Below, piece after piece: positions 1 to 7,600 of a stretch of 9,265 nucleotides of DNA; positions within the stretch are counted from its first letter, which is position 1, and each line of letters starts with the position of its first letter. The DNA comes from DATKDU01 sp035512595 (GTDB taxonomy: Bacteria > Planctomycetota > Planctomycetia > Pirellulales > Pirellulaceae), in the NCBI GenBank assembly GCA_035512595.1, contig DATKDU010000328.1:1-9265 (forward strand). Reading direction: 5' to 3'. Made by a program: the position numbers and the translations under genes. Below the pieces are notes generated by a model. That model was not told the DNA's origin. It worked only from the letters and a program-made list of their open reading frames with translations, and made no database searches.

Positions 1-1
1 C

Positions 2-770
<769 letters not shown>

Positions 771-772
<2 letters not shown>

Positions 773-867
773 TTGCGGATTGCAGATTGCGGATTGCGGA
801 TTGAGCCAGGAATCTGCAAGCCGCATTTGCTGCAAGAATCCGCAATCCGAAATCCGAAATCCGCAAT
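771..867. repeat. Heptamer inverted-repeat locus A (GATTGCG / AATCCGC)
   Basis: Five left-arm heptamers of the type GATTGCG start at 771, 778, 785, 792 and 799. Four right-arm heptamers AATCCGC or AATCCGA start at 837, 844, 851 and 858. The arms 772-802 and 837-867 are complementary around centre 819.5, with about 3 mismatches in 31 positions. The 34-base loop carries a direct repeat CTGCAAG (814-820, 830-836). The locus fills the MoxR-DUF58 junction: it begins within the MoxR stop codon, and its last bases overlap an ATG at 866 that is in frame with DUF58. A transcript could fold into a long hairpin just upstream of the DUF58 start. Its function is unknown. Confidence 0.9.
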
Positions 868-877
868 GGAACCGCCG

Positions 878-1792
878 ATGTCCGTCGCAGACAGCAAGAC
901 TTACCTCGACCCAAAGACCCTCGACCGCATCAAGCGGCTCGATGTGCGCGCGAGGCTCGTCGTGGAGGGGTTCATCACGGGCCAGCATCGCAGCCCCTAC
1001 AACGGTTTTGCGGTCGAGTTTGCCACGCACCGCGAATACGCGCCCGGCGACGATACGCGGCATATCGACTGGAAGGTCTGGTCCAAGACCGACCGGCTGT
1101 ACATCAAGGAGTATGAGGAAGAGACCAACCTCAAGTGTACGATTCTGCTAGATGCCAGCAAGTCGATGAAGTATGGCGAGGGCTTTAGCAAATATGATTA
1201 CGCGGCGACGGCGGCGGCGAGCCTGGCGTATCTGCTCCAGCAGCAGCAGGACGCGGTCGGCCTGGTGACGTTCACCACCAAGGTGCAGAAAAACCTCCCC
1301 GCCAGCTCACATCCCAATCACCTGAAGCTGATGCTCCACGAGATGGAACAGACGCAGCCCGACGAGCAGACCGATATCGCTGCTGTGTTTCCGGAGCTGG
1401 CTCGGCAGGTGCGCAAGCGGGGGATCATCGTGCTGATCTCGGATTTGTTCATGGACTTGCCGACACTGGCCGAATCGCTGAAGCAGTTTCGCCTCCGCAA
1501 GCATGAAGTGGTCTTGTTTCACGTGATGCACGACGACGAGTTGACCTTTCCATTCCAGGAAAACACGCTCTTCAAGGGGCTGGAGATGGCCGTGCAACTG
1601 CATACCGAGCCGCGGGCCCTGCGGCGGGCCTATCTCGAATCGGTCAACAACTTTCTGGAAAACGTCCGCCGCTCGTGCGCTTCCGCCGGCATCGACTACG
1701 TCCTGATGAACACCAAGGACCCGCTCGACGCGGCACTGGCCAGCTATTTGACCTTCCGGCAGAAGATCCGGCGGAGTGCAGCACACAGGTAG
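878..1792 (+). CDS. DUF58 domain protein (VWA-like fold)
   Basis: This encodes a 304-residue DUF58 protein, a family routinely found next to MoxR ATPases. The family signature REYAPGDDTRHIDW followed by a K-[VT]-WSKTDRLYIKEYEEE-type stretch lies near residues 52-83. A VWA-like MIDAS motif DASKS is at residues 92-96 (D92, S94, S96 all present), and the strand IVLISDLF near 183-190 fits the second metal-binding region. No signal peptide or membrane segment is evident, so it is probably cytoplasmic or membrane-peripheral. The start is chosen at ATG 878, with a weak GGAA (868-871) six bases upstream. ATG 866 (308 residues) is an alternative but lies in the last heptamer of the repeat. The frame stays open back to 773, but that extension translates only repeat DNA. 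It is the likely partner of the MoxR ATPase. The biochemical role of DUF58 is not established. Confidence 0.93.
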   Translation: MSVADSKTYLDPKTLDRIKRLDVRARLVVEGFITGQHRSPYNGFAVEFATHREYAPGDDTRHIDWKVWSKTDRLYIKEYEEETNLKCTILLDASKSMKYGEGFSKYDYAATAAASLAYLLQQQQDAVGLVTFTTKVQKNLPASSHPNHLKLMLHEMEQTQPDEQTDIAAVFPELARQVRKRGIIVLISDLFMDLPTLAESLKQFRLRKHEVVLFHVMHDDELTFPFQENTLFKGLEMAVQLHTEPRALRRAYLESVNNFLENVRRSCASAGIDYVLMNTKDPLDAALASYLTFRQKIRRSAAHR

Positions 1793-1835
1793 GGTCGAAA
1801 CTCGAAACTCGAAATACGAAATACGAAACAAATTC
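1793..1835. repeat. Heptamer locus B, left arm (CGAAACT/CGAAATA)
   Basis: Five heptamers start at 1796, 1803, 1810, 1817 and 1824 (CGAAACT twice, CGAAATA twice, CGAAACA), beginning directly after the DUF58 stop codon. Positions 1793-1820 pair with 2141-2168 with about 3 mismatches and 2 G-T pairs. The 11-base CGAAATACGAA (1810-1820) matches the reverse complement of 2141-2151 exactly. Confidence 0.88.
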
Positions 1836-1888
1836 GAAATGAGAATGACGGAATGATCGAAACGATACGTCACTTGTGAGTTCAAACT

Positions 1889-2065
1889 CCACCGACCCTG
1901 GTCGGTGGTAACCAGATTGAGAGGCTAGCAGCGAATCACACCCCCACCCGTTTCCTCCCTTTCTCCCTGCCGCCGCTTCGCGGCGGCAGGGAGAAAGGGA
2001 GGGTAGGTTTTTCGAGGCCTCCGATCTAGCCACTCAATCATTGAACCACCGACCAGGGTCGGTGG
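1889..2065. repeat. Palindromic MITE-like foldback element
   Basis: The two ends, 1889-1908 and 2046-2065, are exact reverse complements over 20 bp. Each end is itself a palindrome: CCACCGACC, two bases, GGTCGGTGG. Moving inwards, 6 bases separate each end from a second pair of arms (1915-1928 and 2026-2039), which match in 13 of 14 positions. A perfect 23-bp hairpin sits at the centre. The spacers are equal (6/6) or nearly equal (25/23), so the whole 177 bp folds back on itself. The design resembles a non-autonomous MITE or a REP/BIME-type element. No target-site duplication is apparent at the ends and no transposase is in the window, so mobility is inferred only. A structured RNA is the alternative. 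Confidence 0.75.
1954..2012 (+). terminator. Perfect 23-bp GC-rich hairpin with downstream T5; possible terminator
   Basis: Arms 1954-1976 and 1980-2002 are perfectly complementary around the 3-base loop TTC. The left arm is pyrimidine-rich and ends in GCCGCCGC. A T5 run lies at 2008-2012, five bases past the stem. This could be a Rho-independent terminator ending moxR-DUF58 transcription. However, the stem is longer than usual, the T run is short and offset, and the hairpin is also the core of the palindromic element. Terminator function is therefore uncertain, while the hairpin itself is certain. Confidence 0.4.
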
Positions 2066-2140
2066 TGTATATCGATGCAGACGACCGTCGGAGCGATCGA
2101 GAGATCACAACGAGGAACTCCCAGTTTGAGACCTTCATGC

Positions 2141-2178
2141 TTCGTATTTCGAAGTTCGAGCTTCGGCTTTCGGATTTA
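2141..2178. repeat. Heptamer locus B, right arm (TTCGNNN)
   Basis: Five heptamers start at 2141, 2148, 2155, 2162 and 2169, all TTCG plus three variable bases (TAT, AAG, AGC, GCT, GAT). They are inverted relative to the left arm after the DUF58 stop. The array ends 17 bases before the GTG start of the BatA-like gene and just upstream of its ribosome binding site. This is the most diverged array in the window: period and TTCG core are kept while the other three bases drift. Confidence 0.85.
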
Positions 2179-2184
2179 GAGAAC

Positions 2185-2190
2185 TGAGGT
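2185..2190 (+). promoter_or_regulatory. Ribosome binding site for the BatA-like gene
   Basis: TGAGGT lies five bases before the GTG at 2196. It supports this start over the in-frame ATG at 2229, which would shorten the N-terminus by 11 residues. Confidence 0.55.
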
Positions 2191-2195
2191 CGCTT

Positions 2196-4559
2196 GTGAC
2201 TTGGCTTGTTCAGTTTTTCGCTCCCTTCATGACCAACCCGGTGCTGTTCCTACTGGGTGCGGCGGCGGTCTCGATACCGATCATCATTCATCTCTTGAAC
2301 AAGCGGAAGTTCAGGGTCGTCGATTGGGCGGCCATGGAGTTTCTGCTCGATGCCGACAAGAAGAACCGGCGGCGGATTCGCCTCGAAAACTTGATTCTGC
2401 TGCTCCTTCGCTGCCTGGCCATCCTGCTCTTGGCGTTGCTCCTGGGGCGTCCATTCATTCCCACGTCGATGGCGGCCGGCCTGATCGACGCGGCCCAGTT
2501 CGAGCGGGTCGTGGTCCTGGACGACTCGCTCAGCATGCAAGCGCGGCTGGGGAACGAATCGGCCTTCGAGATCGCCCGCAAGCGATTGACCGAGCTGACG
2601 CGGTCGCTGGCCGACGATCCATCGGACAACTCGCTGACGCTACTGCTCACGTCGAAGCCCGATCAGCCGCAGTTCAATGCCACCCATCTGGGCGCCGACA
2701 CGATTGACGAGATCAATGCCGCCATCGACAAGCTCGAGCCGGCCGACGGGGTCGCCAATCTGCCGGCGGCACTGACGCAGCTTCAGGATTACCTGGCCAA
2801 TCAGCCGCCGAACGTCAACCGGGTCGTGTACCTGCTGACCGATCTCCGCAGCCGAGACTGGAAAGCGGCGGAGAACAGCCAGGAGTCGCCACTAAATGTC
2901 CTCAAGGAGCTGTCGAAGGATACCAACGGCTGTTTCGTGATCGATGCCGGCGACGGCGAGGATCGCAACGTGGCGGTGACCGGCATCCGCCCTGAAGGAA
3001 CGCTCGTGGCGGGCGTGGCCTCGCGGTTTGACGTCTCGGTGACCAACTTCGGCTCGCAGGAAGCACGCGACGTCCGCGTCAAGTTCGGCGCGGGGGACGC
3101 ACTCCCCGTGACCGAGGAGATCGAGCGGATCGGCCCCGGGGAGACCGTCAGCCGCTCGTTCACGTTCTCCTTTGCCGCCGAAGAAGAGACCGACGAAGCG
3201 ACTGCCGCCAATGTGCTCGCTCCGCGGCGCGTCAAGGTCGAGCTGACCACCGCCCGCCAGGGAGAGGACGACCGCTTGCAGGCCGACAGCATCGCGTATT
3301 ATCCCGCCCGCCTCGTCCGCGGCATTCCAGTGCTTCTGGTCGATGGCGACCCGAGTGCCGCGTTCGGCAAGTCAGAGTCGTTCTACCTGCGGCGGGCCTT
3401 GTCGCCGCAAGGTCCCGTGCCGTCGGGGGTCGTCGTCGATGTGGTGACGGAAAACGAGCTGGAATCACTGTCGCTCGACAAGTACCAGGTGATCTTTCTC
3501 TGCAATTTGTATCGCCTGGGCGACAAGACGGCGGAAAATGTAGTCCGGCTGGAGAAATGGGTAGAGGCCGGCGGCGGCCTGGCGATCCTGCCGGGGGACC
3601 AGATCGACGAGGTCTCGTTCAACGACCTTTACTATCGCGACGGAGCCGGGCTCTCGCCGCTGAAACTCCAGCGGATCGAAGGGGACGAGACCGAACAGAA
3701 GTGGGTCAACTTCAAGGTCGAGCAGACTAACCACGAAGTGCTGAAGATTTTTGCCGGGCAGAACAACCCGTTCCTCGACAACGTGAAGACCTTCCGCTGG
3801 TGGGCCTCGAGCGTCCAGAAGGAGCAGGTCGGCAGCGTCGTTTCCGTGCCCTGCCGGTTCACCGACGTCGATGACTCGCCGGCTTTCGCCGAGAAGCAGT
3901 TCGGCAAGGGACGCGTGCTGACGGCCGCCTTTCCGGCCGATGCCGACTGGTCGAATTGGACGAGCGATCCGAGCTACATCGTGTCGATGCAGGAGTTCGT
4001 GAAGTATCTGTCCGGGGATCGCGGTGACCGCGGCCTGGTGCGGGTCGGCGAGCCCCTTTCGCACCCGCTCGACCTGACGGTGTATGCCCTCGATGCGTCG
4101 CTGGAAGGGCCGCAGGAGCTGAAGGCGAATCTGCAAGCAGCGCCGGGGGAGGGTTCAGGGTTCAGGGTTCAGGGTTCAGGGGACGGGGGACAAGAGTCCC
4201 CACCACTCACCCCTCACCCCTCACCACTCACCACCACCTCCATCTGGCAGCTCACGTATCCAGAGGCCGCTTCGCAGGGCTTTTACGAGATGAAGCTTCA
4301 GCGGAACGAAGGGGGGATCGAGCCGGTGCTGTTTGCCGCCAACGTCGATCCGAGCGAAGGGGACTTGCGGCGGGCGGACCAGGAAGCGATGAAGAAGGAG
4401 CTGGTGGGAACCAACGTGCAGATCGTGCCGGCTGCGGCTGCGGCCGGATTGATCGGCAGCGGCTCGCAGACGGAGTTGTGGTGGTATTTGCTGTGGGGGG
4501 CGGTCGTCGCGCTCTGCGGGGAACAGATCTTGGCATGGTACTTTGGACGGGCGCGGTAG
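2196..4559 (+). CDS. BatA-like membrane protein: double N-terminal anchor, VWA, amidotransferase-like region
   Basis: This is a 787-residue membrane protein. The N-terminus matches the BatA-type double-anchor domain: TM1 about residues 13-34 ending in IIIHLLNKRKFR, the conserved VDWAAMEFLL (42-51), and TM2 about 64-88. A VWA domain follows, with MIDAS motif DDSLS at 109-113 and the strand VVYLLTDLRSRDW near 211-223. Next come an Ig/CARDB-like segment (about 260-300, SRFDVSVTNFGSQEARDVRV), then GIPVLLVDGD (about 376) and a stretch like a class I glutamine-amidotransferase fold (about 429-470, with AGGGLAILPGDQ); no catalytic triad was recognised. A C-terminal hydrophobic segment lies at about 760-782. 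The bulk should be periplasmic between the two membrane anchors. Residues 652-680 are encoded by a heptamer repeat. It likely works with the MoxR and DUF58 products; its client is unknown. Confidence 0.88.
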   Translation: MTWLVQFFAPFMTNPVLFLLGAAAVSIPIIIHLLNKRKFRVVDWAAMEFLLDADKKNRRRIRLENLILLLLRCLAILLLALLLGRPFIPTSMAAGLIDAAQFERVVVLDDSLSMQARLGNESAFEIARKRLTELTRSLADDPSDNSLTLLLTSKPDQPQFNATHLGADTIDEINAAIDKLEPADGVANLPAALTQLQDYLANQPPNVNRVVYLLTDLRSRDWKAAENSQESPLNVLKELSKDTNGCFVIDAGDGEDRNVAVTGIRPEGTLVAGVASRFDVSVTNFGSQEARDVRVKFGAGDALPVTEEIERIGPGETVSRSFTFSFAAEEETDEATAANVLAPRRVKVELTTARQGEDDRLQADSIAYYPARLVRGIPVLLVDGDPSAAFGKSESFYLRRALSPQGPVPSGVVVDVVTENELESLSLDKYQVIFLCNLYRLGDKTAENVVRLEKWVEAGGGLAILPGDQIDEVSFNDLYYRDGAGLSPLKLQRIEGDETEQKWVNFKVEQTNHEVLKIFAGQNNPFLDNVKTFRWWASSVQKEQVGSVVSVPCRFTDVDDSPAFAEKQFGKGRVLTAAFPADADWSNWTSDPSYIVSMQEFVKYLSGDRGDRGLVRVGEPLSHPLDLTVYALDASLEGPQELKANLQAAPGEGSGFRVQGSGDGGQESPPLTPHPSPLTTTSIWQLTYPEAASQGFYEMKLQRNEGGIEPVLFAANVDPSEGDLRRADQEAMKKELVGTNVQIVPAAAAAGLIGSGSQTELWWYLLWGAVVALCGEQILAWYFGRAR
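4151..4236. repeat. Heptamer locus C inside the BatA-like gene (GGGTTCA / CCCCTCA)
   Basis: Four perfect GGGTTCA heptamers occupy 4151-4178, and four CCACTCA or CCCCTCA heptamers occupy 4203-4230. Between them is a small perfect hairpin, GGGGAC (4186-4191), AAGA, GTCCCC (4196-4201), centred at 4193.5, which is also the centre of 4151-4236. Unlike the other loci the two arms are not true inverted copies and pair only partly. The mirrored unit TGAACCC would place TGA in every frame, whereas the unit present is stop-free. The locus encodes a Gly/Ser/Pro/Thr-rich stretch, GFRVQGSGDGG followed by SPPLTPHPSPLTTT with short linking residues, between two predicted extracytoplasmic segments. Confidence 0.88.
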
Positions 4560-4588
4560 CGGCCGCGGATACCGGCGTGTCGGCGCAC

Positions 4589-4593
4589 AGGAG
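4589..4593 (+). promoter_or_regulatory. Ribosome binding site (AGGAG) deciding the start at 4601
   Basis: AGGAG lies seven bases upstream of ATG 4601, the best Shine-Dalgarno match in the window. It fixes the start of the large propeller gene, although the frame is open back into the preceding gene. Confidence 0.8.
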
Positions 4594-4600
4594 CCCGATC

Positions 4601-7600
4601 ATGAACGCGAGAATCTCAAAACGGGCAAATTGGAAATTGCAAATTGAGAATTGCAAATTGCAAATTGCCAGCATTCAATTTGCAATTTGCAATTTGCAAT
4701 TACCAATTTGCACTTCCGCCGCCGTCGTACTCGCGTTGTTGTTTGCTTCCCCTGCCGAGGGTCAGTTCATCCCTGCACCCCGGGCCATGGCCGTCCCTGC
4801 GGCCGCGGCCCCACGCGGCGGCAAGGCGCGGGCAGCCGACGACGCCGCCGACGCGATGAAGGATCTGGCCGAGAAGGATTTTCCGGGGGGCGCAGCGCTC
4901 AAGACCGATCCCGAGCAGCAGCGGCTCCTCAAGCGGGCCGAGCAGTGCGTGGCCGACGGCCGGCTCGATCTGGCCGCCGTTCTCTGGCAGCGGGTGCTCG
5001 ACGAAGCGGGGGACACGCTGATGACCCGCGACGGCCGGACCTATCTCTCGCTGGCGGATGAAGTCGAGCGGACGCTGTCTGCCGCCGATCCGCAGGCGCT
5101 GGCGACCTATCGCATCCAGGCCGACGGCGAGGCGCAGGCCGTGCTCGCCAAAGCGGCCCCCGATCAAGAAGAAGACGCTCTGTCTTTGATCGTGCGAAGA
5201 TATTTTCTCAGCTCGATCGGCGACGACGCGGCCTACAAGCTGGCCTGCTACGCCCTCGACCGTCACGAGTTCGTCGCCGCCAGCCGCCTCTTGACGCGAA
5301 TCCTCGAGCGGCATCCCGACCCGTCGATGCCCAAAAGCGAAATCCTCTTGCGGCTGGCGGTCGCATCGGCCCACATGGGGGACTCGGCGACGGCCAGTGC
5401 CGCCCTCGATGCGATCGGACAAATCCCCGGCCCCCGCCCCGAGAGCAGCGTGATCGATCAGGTCGCACAGCACCTGACCGCGGCCGCCCAGTCGAACTTG
5501 CTCGCCTCCGCCAGCTCGCAAAACTGGCCGATGCTCTTGGGCAATCCGACCCGCACCGGGCGGATGAAATCCCTCCCCGCAGCGGCGACCAGCAGGACGC
5601 TCTCCGAGCTGTGGGTCCGCGAGGACGAGATGCAGGTCACTCAGTCGAGCGCTCCCAACCAGCCCGGCATGATGGGGGGAATGGTCTTCATGGGGGGCGG
5701 CCGCATGCGCACCACGCGCCAGCAGCAGAACCGGGCCCAGGCGGTGTCGCATGAAGATCTGGTCGAGCAGTGGCGCGAGCACAAGTGGACGCCGACCGGA
5801 ATGCTGCTGTTCGACGGCGGCAGGGTATTCATCAAGACGCACGAGAACTTGCAGTGCTATTCCGCCAGCGGCAGCGCCGACCGAGAGTTATGGAAGTCGC
5901 TGTGGAACAACCGCTACACGCTCGACGGCATGTCGGCCCAGCTCGAAATGATGGTCCGCACCTACGGCTATCAGTTCGCGATCGCCGGCGACAAGCCGCG
6001 GGGCCTGGCGGAGGTGCATCTCTTCGGCGACCGCGTCCACCAGCAGATGTCGATTGCCGGCGGAATGATCTACTCGATCGAAGGGGAGCGGTACGCGCGC
6101 GAGCCGGCATCTACGCCGAAGCCGCAGACGGCGCGGCAGCCGCAGTTTGGCGTGCAGCCGCGTCGCACGCGCTCCAATTTCCTGTCGGCCTATGAAACCC
6201 GCTCGGGAAAGGTCAAGTGGCACCGGGCCGCCAGCGACGAGGACAAGGAAACCTCGCAGGACGTCGGTTTCATGGGCGCCCCGGTCCCCTACGGCAATTT
6301 GCTGCTCACCGCGGTTACCGACGGCGGCACGATCTGGCTCTACGGCCTCAACGCGGCCGACGGCACGACCGCCTGGAAATCCTACCTCTGCGACGAGCCG
6401 CAACACGAGTGCAAGCCCTGGTCCCCCGTCGGCATTGCCGTCGATGGCCGTGAAGCGTATGTCTGCTGCGGCACGGGGGTCGTGTTTGCGGTGGATGCCG
6501 GCAGCGGGACGGTCCGCTGGGCGGTGCGCTACAAGCGGGCCGAGCAGGGGCAGACGCCGCAGGTGAACCGGTATTACGGCGTACAGCCGCGGCGGCCCGT
6601 CAGCGGCTGGGACGAAGACGTGGTGATCCCGGTGGGCAGCACGCTGCTCGTCATGGCTTCCGACAGCGATCAAATCCTCGCGCTCGACCGGCGCACGGGT
6701 CGGCAGTTGTGGCCCCTGCCGCGCATTCCCAGCGGGATGCAAGAGGCCAGCTACTGCTTGGGGGTCTCGGGCCGCGGTTTGATTGTGGCCGGAAAGAACG
6801 TCGTCCGGCGGTGGGATATTCCCAGCGGCAAATTAGTCTGGGACCAGGAGATCGGCGATTCGTTCGGCCGCGGCTGCCTCACCGACGACGCCGTTTACGT
6901 GCCGGTCCGCGACTCGATCGTCAAGCTCGACCTGGAAAAAGGGCGCGAGCAGGTGCAGGTCGGTGTCGCCCTGACCACCGGCGACCCCGTCGGCAATCTG
7001 TTTTCCGACGGCGAGAAGCTGTGGGTCACTGGCGGCGGCCGCGTCTACGCGATGACCAACCTCGAGCACCGGTTGGAAATTCTCTCGAGTCAGATCGAAG
7101 CCGGCGACGGCGACGCCCAGCTCGACCGCATGCGGCTGTTTGCCAAAGCGGGCGAAGCCGAGCTGATGCTCGACGACTTGCGGGGATCGTACGCCAGCTT
7201 TCGAAAGTCCCTTTCGCCCGACGAGGCGGCTGACAAATTCATGGCCGCCCTCAACGAGCTGAAGCTGCCGCAGCAAGCGCCCGAGACGACCCTCGCCCTG
7301 TTGGTCGAGCAGTTCGTGGAAGCGCCGTCGCCGCCGAAGCTGGATATGGCCGCCCCCCGCCGCGCCGATCTCCTGGCCAATACGCTGGGCGTGGTGCGGC
7401 AGAAAAAGATCAAGGGACTTGCGCAGCCGATCCTGAAGCTCGCGCCGCTGTATGACAAGGAATATCTCAGCAGCCTGGCGTCGCAGGCCCTGCTGGCGAC
7501 GGCCAAGATGCCTGACGACGCGGCCGCACTGAAGGACGCAGTGAGCAGCGACCAGCCGCTGCCGCAACTCGTGGCGGCACTGCCCCTGGCTCGGCTATTG

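Larger units (their letters stand above)
1793..2195. other. 403-bp non-coding gap made of nested inverted repeats
   Basis: No credible gene is seen on either strand. The gap holds, from outside in: heptamer arms (1793-1835 and 2141-2178); a palindromic element (1889-2065) with matching 20-bp ends; inner 14-bp arms; and a perfect 23-bp hairpin (1954-2002). The centres of these shells fall between about 1977 and 1981. The stretches 1836-1888 and 2066-2140 show no motif I can name, apart from a short AGTTTGA (2123-2129) that mirrors TCAAACT (1882-1888). No convincing promoter was found, although a gap this long in an otherwise tight cluster is where one would be expected for the downstream genes. 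Confidence 0.8.

Noticed and set aside
773..877. N-terminal extension of DUF58 starting at TTG 773
   Set aside because: The extension translates only the heptamer repeat, has no ribosome binding site, and DUF58 homology begins after ATG 878. The open frame results from the stop-free heptamers.
1881..2075. Target-site duplication flanking the palindromic element
   Set aside because: Bases directly outside 1889 and 2065 do not match as a direct repeat, so insertion by a transposase cannot be shown.
4478..4600. Upstream start for the large propeller gene within the end of the BatA-like gene
   Set aside because: It overlaps the preceding gene by about 80 bases, whereas ATG 4601 has a strong AGGAG seven bases upstream and begins a plausible signal peptide.
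4700..5842. Long antisense reading frame opposite the propeller gene, with others at 3465-4136, 5888-6742 and 6833-7567
   Set aside because: They lie opposite well-supported genes, show no recognisable domain and have Arg/Gly/Ala-rich composition expected from GC-rich antisense frames.
6460..6480. Adjacent cysteines (VCCGTG) as the vicinal disulfide of a PQQ-dependent dehydrogenase
   Set aside because: No other PQQ or calcium ligands were recognised around them, and the propeller looks like the non-catalytic PQQ-like type.
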